DNA from: Pholiota molesta
Taxonomy: Eukaryota; Basidiomycota; Agaricomycetes; Agaricales; Strophariaceae
Length of the DNA stretch: 64,000 nt
Direction of reading: 5' to 3'
NCBI GenBank assembly: GCA_014925825.1
Contig: JACGCK010000040.1
Span: 248,001-312,000, forward strand
Part shown: one piece after another, positions 43,679-54,658 of the stretch
How the letters are laid out: every line of letters starts with the position of its first letter
How positions within the stretch are numbered: the first letter of the stretch is position 1
Position numbers and translations under genes: made by a program
Notes under the pieces: generated by a model
What the model was told of the DNA's origin: nothing
What the model saw: the letters and a program-made list of their open reading frames with translations, nothing else
Databases searched by the model: none

Positions 43679-44864
43679 CGAGCTCTCCGCTCCGCCATTC
43701 TCTAAAATCGTGTCGTTATTACAAACACATCCAAGCAAAGGCCGCGCGGGATCACGTGCAGTTTTTTCCCTCAGATCCGGACATAATTTGGTCATAAATA
43801 TCCGAATCTGTCGAAATTTGGTCGAAATCTAGCCCTCCTCACATTGCTGCACTCCATCGCCAAAAAGGTTAAGGAATCCCATAAGTACAATCAGAATTCC
43901 ATACAATGGTCGCAAGCATCGGAATGCCAATGGAATGCTGGCAATGCTCACAATGATTCTGATGTTTGCAAGGTAAATTCATGATAGAATCCATTAGAAT
44001 CCATTAGAATTTACAAAGAATTTACCTGTTCATTACAAGGAACCAAAATTCAACGTAAGGGATTCAATTGCCACAAGTGCTTGAAATCTAACAAAACTCG
44101 TGTCCCTGTGCTTGCGACACATTGGCGAAATGTGTAATGACATTGGAACTACCTTTGTAATGAACATTGTAATGAACACAAAATACTTATATCTATCACC
44201 TTTGTCTGGGCACACGACAATTCTAAGGCATTATAATGTATATAATAATCGTAGCTACTTTGCAAGTGTTAAAAGTGTCTATACTCATTTTTGAAGAAGC
44301 TATTATAGATGAATCGTATATGTGCGAACCTACGTACTGGCATCAGAAACCGTAATTATGGTATACAAGCAGCAATATTTTGTCTTTCAACCCACATTTT
44401 GCGTACAGCTAGATCTATTAAAACCAGATGTATTTGCAAGAATTTGTAAATGTAGCTTTTCAGGGGGTCGAAAAGTGGAAATTTGCATTCCGTGAACCTT
44501 TTGCATTGCGTGACCAGACTTAGTACTAGAAAAACGAGAATGTTCAAAGGTTAACAAGGTACCGTAAGGAAATACACTGAATTGAGGCTTCGTCTATCAT
44601 CCTTAATAAACCCTTCGCGAAAGGTCAACTTTATGAGATTCGAATACAACCATTGAGCATGCGGAAGTTTAGGATGACAATAAAATTTTGTAGAAGATAA
44701 ATGATATAGGTTATTCATTCGAAGTGTATCCAATAATTCAACTTAACGTGCAACGACGGACAGCGCAAGAGAATGACATACATATTGCATACATATGTAA
44801 GTAGCAACTAAGACCATTTTCCCCTTGAAACTACTCAGCTCTTTCTAGTTCATAGAACGATGAA
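43679..44864. other. Intergenic, about 1.2 kb
   Basis: AT-rich. It has short direct repeats (TAGAATCCAT twice near 43985-44006, then ATTAGAATTTAC) and GTAATGAACA twice near 44156-44175. These may be remnants of a small mobile element, but no ends could be defined. Confidence 0.4.
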
Positions 44865-46211
44865 TCAAAGCTTGCTCTGCATCGCCCCTTCTCCACCCTC
44901 CTTCCTCTTCTTCTTTACCTGCTCTACGATCCGTTTCGCCGCCCTCAGATCAACGCCCTCCTTCTCGCACGCCGCTCGAAACACCGGTCTGTGGACAAGC
45001 GCCCACGCCATCTTCTCCTCCTTTGTCGGCGTGTTCGGCGCCTGGACCTCAAAGTCCGGCACGCGCGCGTACCCGATCGTAGCTACGCGAATCAGTATCC
45101 CACTACAGGATCAAGGGTATTCAGCTAGCTGAAGAGTCAAGATATATGGAAAAGATGGCGACGCACGCTGTAAGCCCAAACACCGGCTTGATGCCGCCCG
45201 CCTCGCGTCCTGTCAAGAACTGGTGTATGCGGGAGGACGAGTTCGGCGGCTCATTGCTCTTGAAATCATATGAGGTGTGGTACGGCACCTCGAGCGTGTC
45301 CGGTTCGGATGGGAATGGCGGGTTGGAACTTAGAAAGGAGATCAGCGGGTGCGAGAACAGGCTGGCGACTTCGTCGCGGTTGAGTATTGGCTGTCAGCAT
45401 CGATAGGTGAGCAGATGTGATGGAGAAATAGGGGGGTGACGCACGCGGAGGGTGTTGTCCAGGATGAGAACTACAACACTGTATTTTGTGATTAGCACTA
45501 GATTCCGAAGATGCAAATTGAACTCACGGTGTAACGATAAGCTCTGCAGCCAAGAAGGGTTCCAGGACACACAACAGCGGGACCTTGTTCCTATCTCTTG
45601 GAATACCAATCTATTACGATGCAGTTAGCCCAACTCTCAGTGGCACAGGTAACGGAACACGACGCACCTCTTCAAACGCTTCTCGCCGCTACCATCACAT
45701 CGCTCAGGTCCAACACCACCGGCTCGAAGCAAAGCGAGCAACCACTCACCGCCGTATCTTCGATTGACCTATCCCCCGGTTCGACTTTGCCGCCGGGCAA
45801 CGACGTATCTCCCGCATAAGTCCTGAGCGTCGACGAGCGGCTATCTTGACGTCAGCACCCCCTTCGATGCACGGCAGAGAGGGTTGAACACACCTACCGA
45901 TTGAGAAGCACGTAGAGGTCGCCCTGCCGCCCGACGAACAGCGCGACGAGCACCGCAGCGCATCTACTCCTAGGATACTTGAGTCTTTGTTTGGGCGCGC
46001 GATAGGCTGCGAGGTTGCGCAGACACCTAACAAGCAAGTAAGAAAGGCCATCGTGTTGAAAGCACTGGATAACTGGAATGCGCTAGCAGCGAAGGATCTG
46101 CACGCACCGTTTCGACTCCTCAGTGAGCGGCGGGATGCGCACCTCGTCCCACCTTATCCGCGGACGATGGTAATTCAGCTGGTTCGTCGTTCGTGGTATC
46201 GTCTTCGACAT
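44865..46211 (-). CDS. Nudix hydrolase, CoA-diphosphatase type (Pcd1/NUDT7-like)
   Basis: Predicted pyrophosphohydrolase that cleaves CoA or related nucleotide diphosphates, usually peroxisomal or mitochondrial. Several exons on the minus strand. The Nudix box is complete once two introns are removed: GGKVEPGDRSIEDTA joins RREAFEE and then IGIP, matching Gx5Ex7REUxEExGU. Before it are RSRCAAVLVALF and LYVLLNRSSTLRTYAGDTSL, and after it KVPLLCVLEPFL, VVVLILDNTLRPILN and FLTGREAGGIKPVFGLTA, all typical of the CoA-type subfamily. The C-terminal helix region ends KRIVEQVKKKRKEGGEG. The start is placed at MSKTIPRTTN; a methionine 25 codons upstream is also open. Confidence 0.85.
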
Positions 46212-46549
46212 CGTTGCGGTTATGGGTATGGTAGATGGGGAGACCAGAGCAAGGGCTACAGCAGGGTCATATTCATGAGGAAGCACTGGAAAAGGAAATA
46301 GCGACTGGCATGGTTTAGCACAGTCGGCTAACTCGGTTCGTTCAAGTGTCCGGCAAGTGTCCGGAATACATTTTCATTCACGAGGTAATAAACATACATC
46401 AGAGCAGGAAATATAAATTATATGAGTGGTACATGTACAAAGACAATATACTATAGCTACTAAGGGGGTACAATTTTGAGAACCAGCTCTACATACAAAA
46501 GGAAAGCATATGAGGAAAGCATATAACAAAAGGTATAACATAATGTATG
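46212..46549. other. Short intergenic stretch
   Basis: Contains two GCAAGTGTCCGG-like words near 46348-46364. No gene was seen. Confidence 0.4.
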
Positions 46550-48147
46550 TCACCGAACACTGATGACCGACTTCGAGCTACTCTGAATCGCACTCAACGC
46601 CTCGCTGAACGCCCCCAGGTCCAACCCAGTCTCACTCAGAAGCGACACCGCCGTCCTCTGCAAATCACGCGGCACCCCGCTGGAGGGCGGCACCCGTTTC
46701 TGCTGCGATCCTTTGAGCGCCGGATGCGATGGAGTGGGATTGCACCCGCACGCTTGGTATAACTCCAATACATGCATGAAATTATGGGTGCGGTGGAACA
46801 GAGGCAGCGCTGCGAGGAAGTAATCAGCAGCGACTACACCTTCCCCAGGGATACTCACCATCATGGATAACAGACAGTGCTCGTTGGAGAGGACACCGCT
46901 GAGCAGCCATCACTATCCAACCCACATCAGTTTATTCCATACGAAACACACCCCAAAAGACTCACAATAAGCACAAGCAACCACACACGCCCGCGACTCC
47001 ACCGCAGAATACACCAAGACCACACCGCCCGAATCCAGAGCTCCACGGATATAAGCACAGATCCCAGGCAGCGCAAGCAACATAGCCTCCACAGAGTCGT
47101 CGACAGCAGCGCGACGGTGGTCCGCGACAGACGCAACAGCAGGCGCTGTTTTCGCAGGCGAGACGGAGAGCAGATGCGTTATACCTAGACCAGGCAAGAG
47201 AGAGCGCGCCTGCTGCGCGTCCGTCGGGAATTCGCTGGTGGGGTGCGGACGGCGTGTAAAAGTAAGTAATCACATTGGAAACGCTGGAGCGGGTGCACAG
47301 ACACGCAGGTGGAGTCCGACAACGGACCGCAGACCAAAGACGGCACAACGCACCTGGTGAGCAGCAGCTTGTCCGGGATGATAGACACAATATCCCCCAT
47401 ATAATTCAGATATTGAGTGACATCCTGCCTGTACCTGCGCTTCCAAGACCGATACTGTGGGTGCGCCGGCGAGGGCTCGCAGTCACATCTCCCAAAGGCC
47501 TCCAGCTGCTTGATGAAGCCGTAGTTCGGGTGGACCTGTGGGCGGGCTATATATGGCCAGTGTGGCGTCATAGGTCAGATGATGAGGTAGGTACCGAGGC
47601 TGGCGGAATTCGGGAACATGCCCTGATAGAGTTGGAACACATACCTGCCTTGAGCTTTTGGATAGCCGCGGTGGGCGACATTCGATGGGTCTTCATCACT
47701 GCACGCGCCGTATTGTTAAAATAATCATCAAGAGAAAGTAGAGAAAAAGAACACGCACGGAAAGCCGCTACCACAGTGGTGCTACGCGAAATCCCCATCA
47801 CACAGTGCACCAGAACGCGTCCTCCATGACCGAGCGCATGCTGGATGAACGCACAGGCTTTCGGGAGGTGGATCAGGAGGTCGTCGTATTCCGTGTCCTC
47901 GACCGCGATGTTCAAGTGCTTCGGGCCTGTCGATGGAAATTCTGGGCAGACGGATACAACGTGGGTAATCGAGTGCCTCTGTTTCTGCTCAACAGAAAGC
48001 GCGGCCGATAAGCTGGAAAATGACACGAAAATGAGATGGAGGTGCTCGCGGATGTGGGCTCGTCCAGACTTACTTTCCGAGATAGAGCTGGCCTTTGAGC
48101 ACTTCCGTGATACTGGGTATACTCGCTGTGGTGGTAGTGACCGTCAT
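46550..48147 (-). CDS. Tandem dual-specificity phosphatase with an inactive second domain
   Basis: The gene starts at 48147 (MTVTTTTASIPSITEVLKGQ); the first intron falls inside QLYLGN and restores LSAALSVEQKQRHSITHVVS. The first DSP domain has an intact P-loop, VHCVMGISRSTTVVAA (HCx5R), with an acid loop around VEDTEYDDLL and the usual MKTHRMSPTAAIQ and RPQVHPNYGFIKQLEAF. A Cys-containing linker (GRCDCEPSPAHP) leads to a second DSP-like domain (GLGITHLLSVSP, ALPGICAYIRGALDSGG). There the P-loop reads VLVYSAVESRACV: the catalytic cysteine is gone and the loop is one residue short, so this half cannot catalyse. It may bind or regulate. Substrates are unknown. Confidence 0.82.
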
Positions 48148-49463
48148 TTCAACAGTGATATCGGAATCCGCTGCACCAGTGGTCGGCGTGTATTTGACCG
48201 AGAAAGGTGCTGAAGCGAGAGGAAGGAAGAGGATAAAGAGAAGAGAAAGCCCAGGCTGGTCTGAACAGGATTTTTTTGTCCTGGACTAGTTTATAAAGTT
48301 AATTTCCGTCCGGCCCCACCGACTGACTCCACGTGTAAGTAAAAGCCAAGCAGGATTTTTTTGGGTAACATTCACGGAAATGGAAGATCGGAGTGTCGTC
48401 ATACCTTGTGGACCCTCCCGTTGCGCTGGTCCCGCCGGCGCCCACGCATGTGTCACCGGTTGCCTCTGTAGAGGCTGGCTGTCAAAAGAGAGTCGCATCC
48501 CGCTAGTAGCGCTGCTGGCGGCACTGCGCCGACATGGCTCACGTTGACGTCGAAGGCCTAGGTCGAGCAGTAGAAGAACGGCGAGCTCTATGAAATAGAG
48601 TATCTGTGGAGATGGCACGTAACCGACAATAATTTGCGGGTTGCCGTTGAGGCTTCCGACGCCGTAAAAGCCCTAGTTCACCACGTACTGGCACTGCATC
48701 ATGGTCCACGTTCACCAGTCAGTAGTGGTCCGCCATCCCACACCCTTCGTATGCTCCTCTGTGTGTGAGGGTCCGCAGGCCACAAATGTGATAAGAACCC
48801 TTCGTAGATAATAACCACGAGTGCGATAAGAATTGGGGTTGCGCTTACATACGAATTTGTGAGTGCTTTCGCTCCACATTCATGAGAAGGATGCGCATGA
48901 CTCACAGGACCAAACTTCAAAGCACGCTGCGCGAACTTGCCAAATTGTCCGACACTCCAGGATATTTGCCATATCAGTGGTGGGCACGGTCCAATTATAC
49001 GACACTTACACGAATGCCAGGAGAAATGGGGTCACTAAGATCAGCAGGTATGTATGGTGAGGGTTGTCTTCGCATGGACTTAGCACATTGCAGAGCGCAA
49101 AATAAGCGCAGAACCTGAAAATAACCCAGGGTGAGAAGGTGTGCATCTGGTCGGCATCAAAGTGGGAGGGCGGTATCCTTGTACTGCAGAGCAGTAGGCG
49201 CCTAACCGGTGTTCATTTCGAACCCTACATGACAGCAAAAATGAGCAGGACTCCAATACATACGATTACGAGGAGTCTGCTTGTCTGCATAAAACTTTGA
49301 GATAATCAGAATCTTGTATTCGAGTGCAATGAAAAACCCAGCAGTAAAGAATCAGAAAATGCTGCGCCAAGGTAAGGTCGTAGCTAGACAGGGATGATAC
49401 GCCTACAAGGATACAAAATTAGAACAGTAAGTGTGCAGAGCAAGACAGTCATTGCGGACGAAA
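48148..49463. other. Intergenic, about 1.3 kb
   Basis: No supported gene. A minus-strand frame at 48699-48920 contains one hydrophobic segment (ATPILIALVVIIYEGFL) but no start context or family. A TTCGAACCC word near 49217 resembles an inverted tRNA B box without a tRNA around it. Confidence 0.4.
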
Positions 49464-50487
49464 TCAATCATAGCGATTCCGTCTCCTGGGTGGACTTCTC
49501 GAACGAGAAGGCGACCGCCTGCCTCCACCGCCGCCGCCTCGTCCGCCCCTAGCACCCCATCCACCACCGCTGCGGGGCGGCGGCGATACACTCCTTCGTG
49601 GTGGGGGCACCCGCGAGTCGTTCCTGTCTGCATCCCTATCTCTGTCTCTGTCTCTGTCCCTGCCTAGGTCACCCCCACGACCGCCGCCTCCACGCCCTCC
49701 ACGGGCTGGCGCATCCGACCCGCCTCTCCAGTGCCCGCCCCCGCGCCCAAACCCCGGCCCAGTCCCCGACGCCCCGCGCCCCCACCCGCCATCGCTCTTG
49801 CCCGCAGGCGCTGCCCCACCGCCGCCTGTCCGCCACCCAGCGCCCGCCGCTGGAGCCGCCGAGAGGGCCCCAGCGCCCTTGACCGCGAGCTCGCTCGGGA
49901 GGGTGACGCTTTTCGGGAGGAGCACGGCGACGAGGAGGAAGTCGCCGGGGATGAAGCGGAGGTCGTCGAGGTTGCGCTCGCCGTCGCGCGCGGGCTGCTC
50001 GGTGTCCTGCGTGAGCCGCGGGGCGGGGCTGGCGAGCGAGCCCGGCTCGCCGAGGATGTCGCGCGAGTACACGGTGCCGATGTCTTTCTGCGCGTACCGG
50101 CCCTTGTTGGTGGAGTCGGCGAAGACGGTCTTGAAGGAGAAACGGGCGAGCGGGTGGCGGTATTCTGCGATGTGGGGGGCGGTGTTGCGCAGGGTTGTCA
50201 GGACTTCGCGGAGGGTCGCGTCTTTCCTGTGGAGATGTTAGCTATATTGCCAGTCAAATTATGATTAGCGTACCAAGTGAATATCTGGTGTTCGTCTGTG
50301 GTCGGCAGTGTTCCATCCTCAAACAGCGAAAGACGGTGGAAGCTTCCGATTTTTACAAATGTCCGGATTAGAAAAGGCGCTGTCTAGACTGGAAGTTAGC
50401 CAATGGAATATCGCTATTGCAACATGTTCTCACCTTTTCCCTCGACACCGAGAACTGTGGAATGGGTGGGCTTTCGTCGATATCCAT
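49464..50487 (-). CDS. SAP18 (Sin3-associated polypeptide) with RS/RGG-like tail
   Basis: Three exons (50487-50434, 50383-50274, 50226-49464) give 308 residues. The ubiquitin-like SAP18 fold is seen as TAPFLIRTFVKIGSFHRL, TTDEHQIFTWKDATLREVL and TLRNTAPH..RFSFKTVFAD, then GRYAQKDIGTVYSRD and the strand DLRFIPGDFLLVAVLLP. SAP18 acts in Sin3-HDAC repression and in the ASAP/PSAP complexes tied to splicing. Unlike the animal protein of about 150 residues, this one continues for over 150 residues. The extension has Gly/Arg repeats (GGRGGGGRGGD), an RD run (GRDRDRDRDRDADRND) and an SR end (RRSPSRSRSPPRRRNRYD). Such a tail suggests contact with splicing factors or RNA. Confidence 0.87.
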
Positions 50488-51064
50488 GGCGGTCGCGGCG
50501 ACGTGGTTGTGGAGGAAGGGTATTGGTGTTACATAAGCACGCCCCACTTTCTTACGCGCAGTTCCACCGCGACTTTCATTCTGCGCCAACGTTTGACCAA
50601 CGCAATGCATTGGATCTCTTCCAACATCTCAGTATTCAATGCCTGAAGCTTGCAACCAACTTCAACATAGTTTCGGTCTCTGATAAAGTTCAATTTTTGC
50701 CGAATCTCCAGTGAGTTATAAATCAAATGTCAACGAAATTCGCATAACACTCACGCAAATTTCACGAAAGAACATTTACTTATGTAGAAGTTATCCCAAC
50801 ATCCATTGGAACAAGACCATAGTCATATATCTTTCTGGGAACGATCATCGCCATGACCTATGCGAAAAGAAGCTCAAAGTTGGATTTCAAGGCGTGCTGA
50901 CACTTCCTCATGAACATATGATCTGGAGTCATTCGGTAACTAATTTTGGTTTGCTATCTTTTATCTTTGTTATCGGGTCCGTGTTGGCACTATCTAAAAT
51001 CGAATTCGAGGCACACTATCATAAATGTGCTCTCGACCAGCGATACCCCCAACTCTGATCGACC
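50488..51064. other. Divergent promoter between SAP18 and the amine oxidase
   Basis: 577 bp between two divergent start codons, AT-rich toward the amine oxidase. No further gene was seen. Confidence 0.45.
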
Positions 51065-54000
51065 ATGGCTCCTGCTTACAAGCCTACTCGCGGCGCTGAG
51101 CGGTTCCAGTTTCGCAAACAGCATCTGCTGCTCCTAGTCTCTCTTCTGTTTAATTGCCTGGCAATCATTGTCGTAACACGCTCGCACGACTTGACCGATC
51201 TCTTCTCTCAGCGGATCTTCTTTGGAGATAGCTGGTACAATGGGCTGGAAAGCGCGCCTCCTCAACCTGTCAAGGTCGATGTCGAGCGCTGCGCGTCGAC
51301 GCATTCTCAACCACCGCCAGCGTCGCCGCCGGCTCCCGTCAACCCCTGGAGCTCACTCACCATCCCTGAGCTGACGCAGATTCGAAGCTGGCTTGAGGCT
51401 CCGGAGCAAAACCTGAACCTAACGCAAGCGAAATCTTCCAAGACCTCCGACAATATCATATTTCTCATCGAGGCGTATTATCCGGCGAAAGAGGATGCGT
51501 TGGCGTATTTATCGAACCCCGTTCCGACGTTGCTTCCGGAGCGGTACGCGAGAGTGACGATTCACCATGGAGGACGGAAGGAGCCTGTGGTGAAGGATTA
51601 TCTCGTTGGGCCGCTCCCGATTAGTCGTGCGACACGGATGCGCGAGCTCACGGAGATATACCACACTCAAAACATACCTTTCAATGCTCGTGGTGTTGCC
51701 CAGCTGGAGGAGCTGAGTATTGTTCTGGCTAAGCTGATGGAGCCGATGGCGGATGTGCTGCAGGTAAGTATGCTGCTTGGTCTTTATCCGTGATAAGTTG
51801 TGATCTGAATCATGCTCAGGAATTATTTGGAGCTACGGCAAGAGGGCTTGCGAACGATACCTTGGTAGCAGGGATGAGCGGCCCCTTCAGCTTCGACGGC
51901 AGCTTCAGACGCCTGTGGATGACCTGGCGCAGAAACTACGCCGGGTCCTACCTCCTTCCCGTCAACTTCTACCAATACCTCGACGTCTCCGGCACCGACC
52001 CCTCCCAATGGAAGATACTCAAAGTACGTCTCAACACCCCCACACCCCCACACCACTAATACAATATTACTACCCAAAGCACATCTACCACGGCCAAGTA
52101 TTCGACACCGCCGACGCCTTCCTCGCCGCGTTCCACAACGGCACCCTCGTCCGGCACCCCGAGCAGGCGGACCCCGCGCTCGACCTCTCCTGGACCGCGC
52201 GCACCCGCCGCGGGCGCGACCGCGACCTCGACCACCGCCCGGGCCCGCGCTCCGTGTCCTTCGCGGGCCTGCGGTACAGAGTCGACCGCGCGCGCCAGCA
52301 CGTCGCGTGGCTGGGGTGGGAGATGTTCCTGGGCTTCGACCGCGATATGGGGCTGGGGTTCTGGGATATTAGGTTCCGCGGGGAGAGGATTATCTACCAG
52401 GTGCGTCGCATAAGTAGCGATTCTTTTAGGTGGATTTTGGCTGACTGTTTATCCTGGCTTTTACTGCATAGCTCTCCCCGCAAGAAGCTATAGCGCAATA
52501 CGGTATGCGATCACCATATTTCGGAACGGACGTATGCCTAATACCCTATCATTTTTCTTGACCAGGCGGAAACGACCCACTACAAGCCACCACCGCCTGG
52601 CTCGACCGCCACTTCGGGATGGGCAGCCTGGTCCGGAACATGATCCCGTACTACGACTGCCCCCAGGAAGCGACCTTCCTCCCGGCGACGACGCACACGG
52701 CCTCGGGCACCATCCACGTCGAGCGCGCTATCTGCATCTTCGAGCAGGACACGGGCAAGCCGCTGACGCGGCATTTCGGGTATGCGGAGGGCGAGTTCGG
52801 GGCGGTGAAGTCGTATGTGCTGACTGTGAGGAGTACGACGACGGTTGGAAAGTGAGTTTTCTAAGTGGGAAGTGAGTTTGGGTTGGGTTGCTGATGACTT
52901 TTGGTGTCTAGTTATGATTACCGTATGTTGGCCCACTTCAGCTATGTTGGTCGAAGTTCTGACTTTCATCATCATGTTCGTGGTTCTGGCTCCATCTTCA
53001 TCCAGTGGTGAGTTTCATTCATTCTTCTCAAGTTAATTTCTCATTCGAAAATCTGTTACATAGTTCGATTACTTGTTCCATCTTGATGGAACCATCGAAG
53101 TTCGCCTATCTGCTTCTGGATACATGCAAGGAGGCTATTGGAACGCACAGCAAGATGGGTACGGTGCTAGAATTCACGAAACCTCAAGTAAGCGTTGTGT
53201 TCTCTAATCGCCGACGCATGTCGCACCGCTAACCGCCACTCACTAGTGGGCAATCTTCATGATCACGTCATCAACTACAAGTTAGTGCACTCCAGCGAAA
53301 TAGCATTCTTCTGAGCTGAACGTTCAACCCATCGTGACAGAGTTGATTTCGACATCGCTGGGACAGCGAATTCCTTGCTCAAGACAACGACGAACCAAGA
53401 GGAGGTCATCCATCCGTGGTTAGACGACGACTGGGGTCAGCGTGTTATCCAACAGAAGATCTCGAAGGAATACATCACAAACGAGAACGACGCCCTGTTA
53501 AAGTACCCCGCTAACTTCCAAGGTGGCTATGCTGTGGTCAACCAAAATGCCACGAATGCCTGGGGCTATCCAAGAGGCTATGCTGTTCACCCAGGTTATA
53601 ACGCCATACACAACGTAAGTCTAATTTTGTTCCTTCGCTGCTTCTGCGGGGCAGAGCCAAGCCGAGTGTCCTCACGATCGTTACCCAGACCGTTGTCGGT
53701 TCCAAGCGTCTGCTGAACAACGCGAACTGGGCACGGTATAATCTTGCCGTTTCTCGTCGGAAGGAAACAGAGCCGGCATCGAGCTCCATGTGGAACCTCC
53801 ATCTACCTGGGGCACCGACGGTCGACTTCCACAAATTCTTCGATGGGGAAAATATTACTCAGGAAGACTTAGTCGCATGGATCAATCTGGGAATGCATCA
53901 CTTGGTACGCAGTATAGTTGTGACATCTACACTTGAACTTGTTGATACTTACAGCCCTTGAACCTATGTATTGATTCGACAGCCGCAAGCTGAAGACTCC

Positions 54001-54390
54001 CCACACACCAAGACAAATATAGCGACTTCAAGGTGTGTACTAAGATTTTCCATCCATACTTGGTTTCTATTTTCGTCGACTCTATTGACTATGGAGACTA
54101 ACTGTCAATGTTATAGTTTTGTTCTGACACCTCTCAACTACTTCGACTACGACATCTCAATGGAACTGAGGAACGCCATTCTGTTGCATTCCCCGCAGAC
54201 TCCAGGCGACCCGTATACCTTCGATGACTATGGCGTCAAACAGGATTTCACTTGCGTTCCTGGACCGCCTTCGCCCTTCGAGTACCCACAAAGCCAGATA
54301 ATTGCTCCTGATGGAAGTGTGAGCTTTGCTAACAGCCCGGAAGCTAGGAGAGATGCCGAAATGTACTTCCGTGTCAGAATAGGTGCCTAG
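51065..54390 (+). CDS. Copper amine oxidase with N-terminal membrane anchor
   Basis: Quinone cofactor enzyme that oxidises primary amines to aldehydes, ammonia and hydrogen peroxide. Many exons. The N-terminus (RKQHLLLLVSLLFNCLAIIVV) is a single membrane anchor. Conserved parts follow: ANDTLVAGMSGPFSFDG, WLGWEMFLGFDRDMGLGFWD, SPQEAIAQYGGNDP, LVRNMIPYYDCPQEATFLP and RHFGYAEGEF. The cofactor motif NYDY is next, in which the tyrosine becomes topaquinone. FDYLFHLDGTIEVRLSASGY, the copper-binding pair in NLHDHVINYKVDFDIAG, and a C-terminal domain ending DISMELRNAILLHS follow. To keep the frame around NYDY an 11-nt exon (52912-52922) and a 2-nt exon (53006-53007) are needed. The remaining ligands look intact. 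The physiological amine is unknown. Confidence 0.88.
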
Positions 54391-54658
54391 AGGAGGATGA
54401 GTTCAGACGGAGTCCGGCCGGATCCCTCCGACGTAGACGGTACATACCAAGTCCATACTTACATGGAAAGTTTTAATTTCAAGGGAAACTTTGCTATGCA
54501 TGCTATGTTTAGTATGGAATACAATTTTTGCTGTCATAAGCTTTCGTCATTACAAACGTCGCATACCAATGCGCGCCTAATACAACGTCATGTATTATCA
54601 TGATGGGGCGTATGTCACCGGCCGGCCATTCAAATATTCACTATTAGTATCAATCGCC

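Noticed and set aside
43980..44180. Short direct repeats as a possible small mobile element
   Set aside because: No inverted ends or target duplication could be found.
49200..49225. TTCGAACCC word suggesting a tRNA on the minus strand
   Set aside because: No cloverleaf could be drawn from the surrounding sequence.
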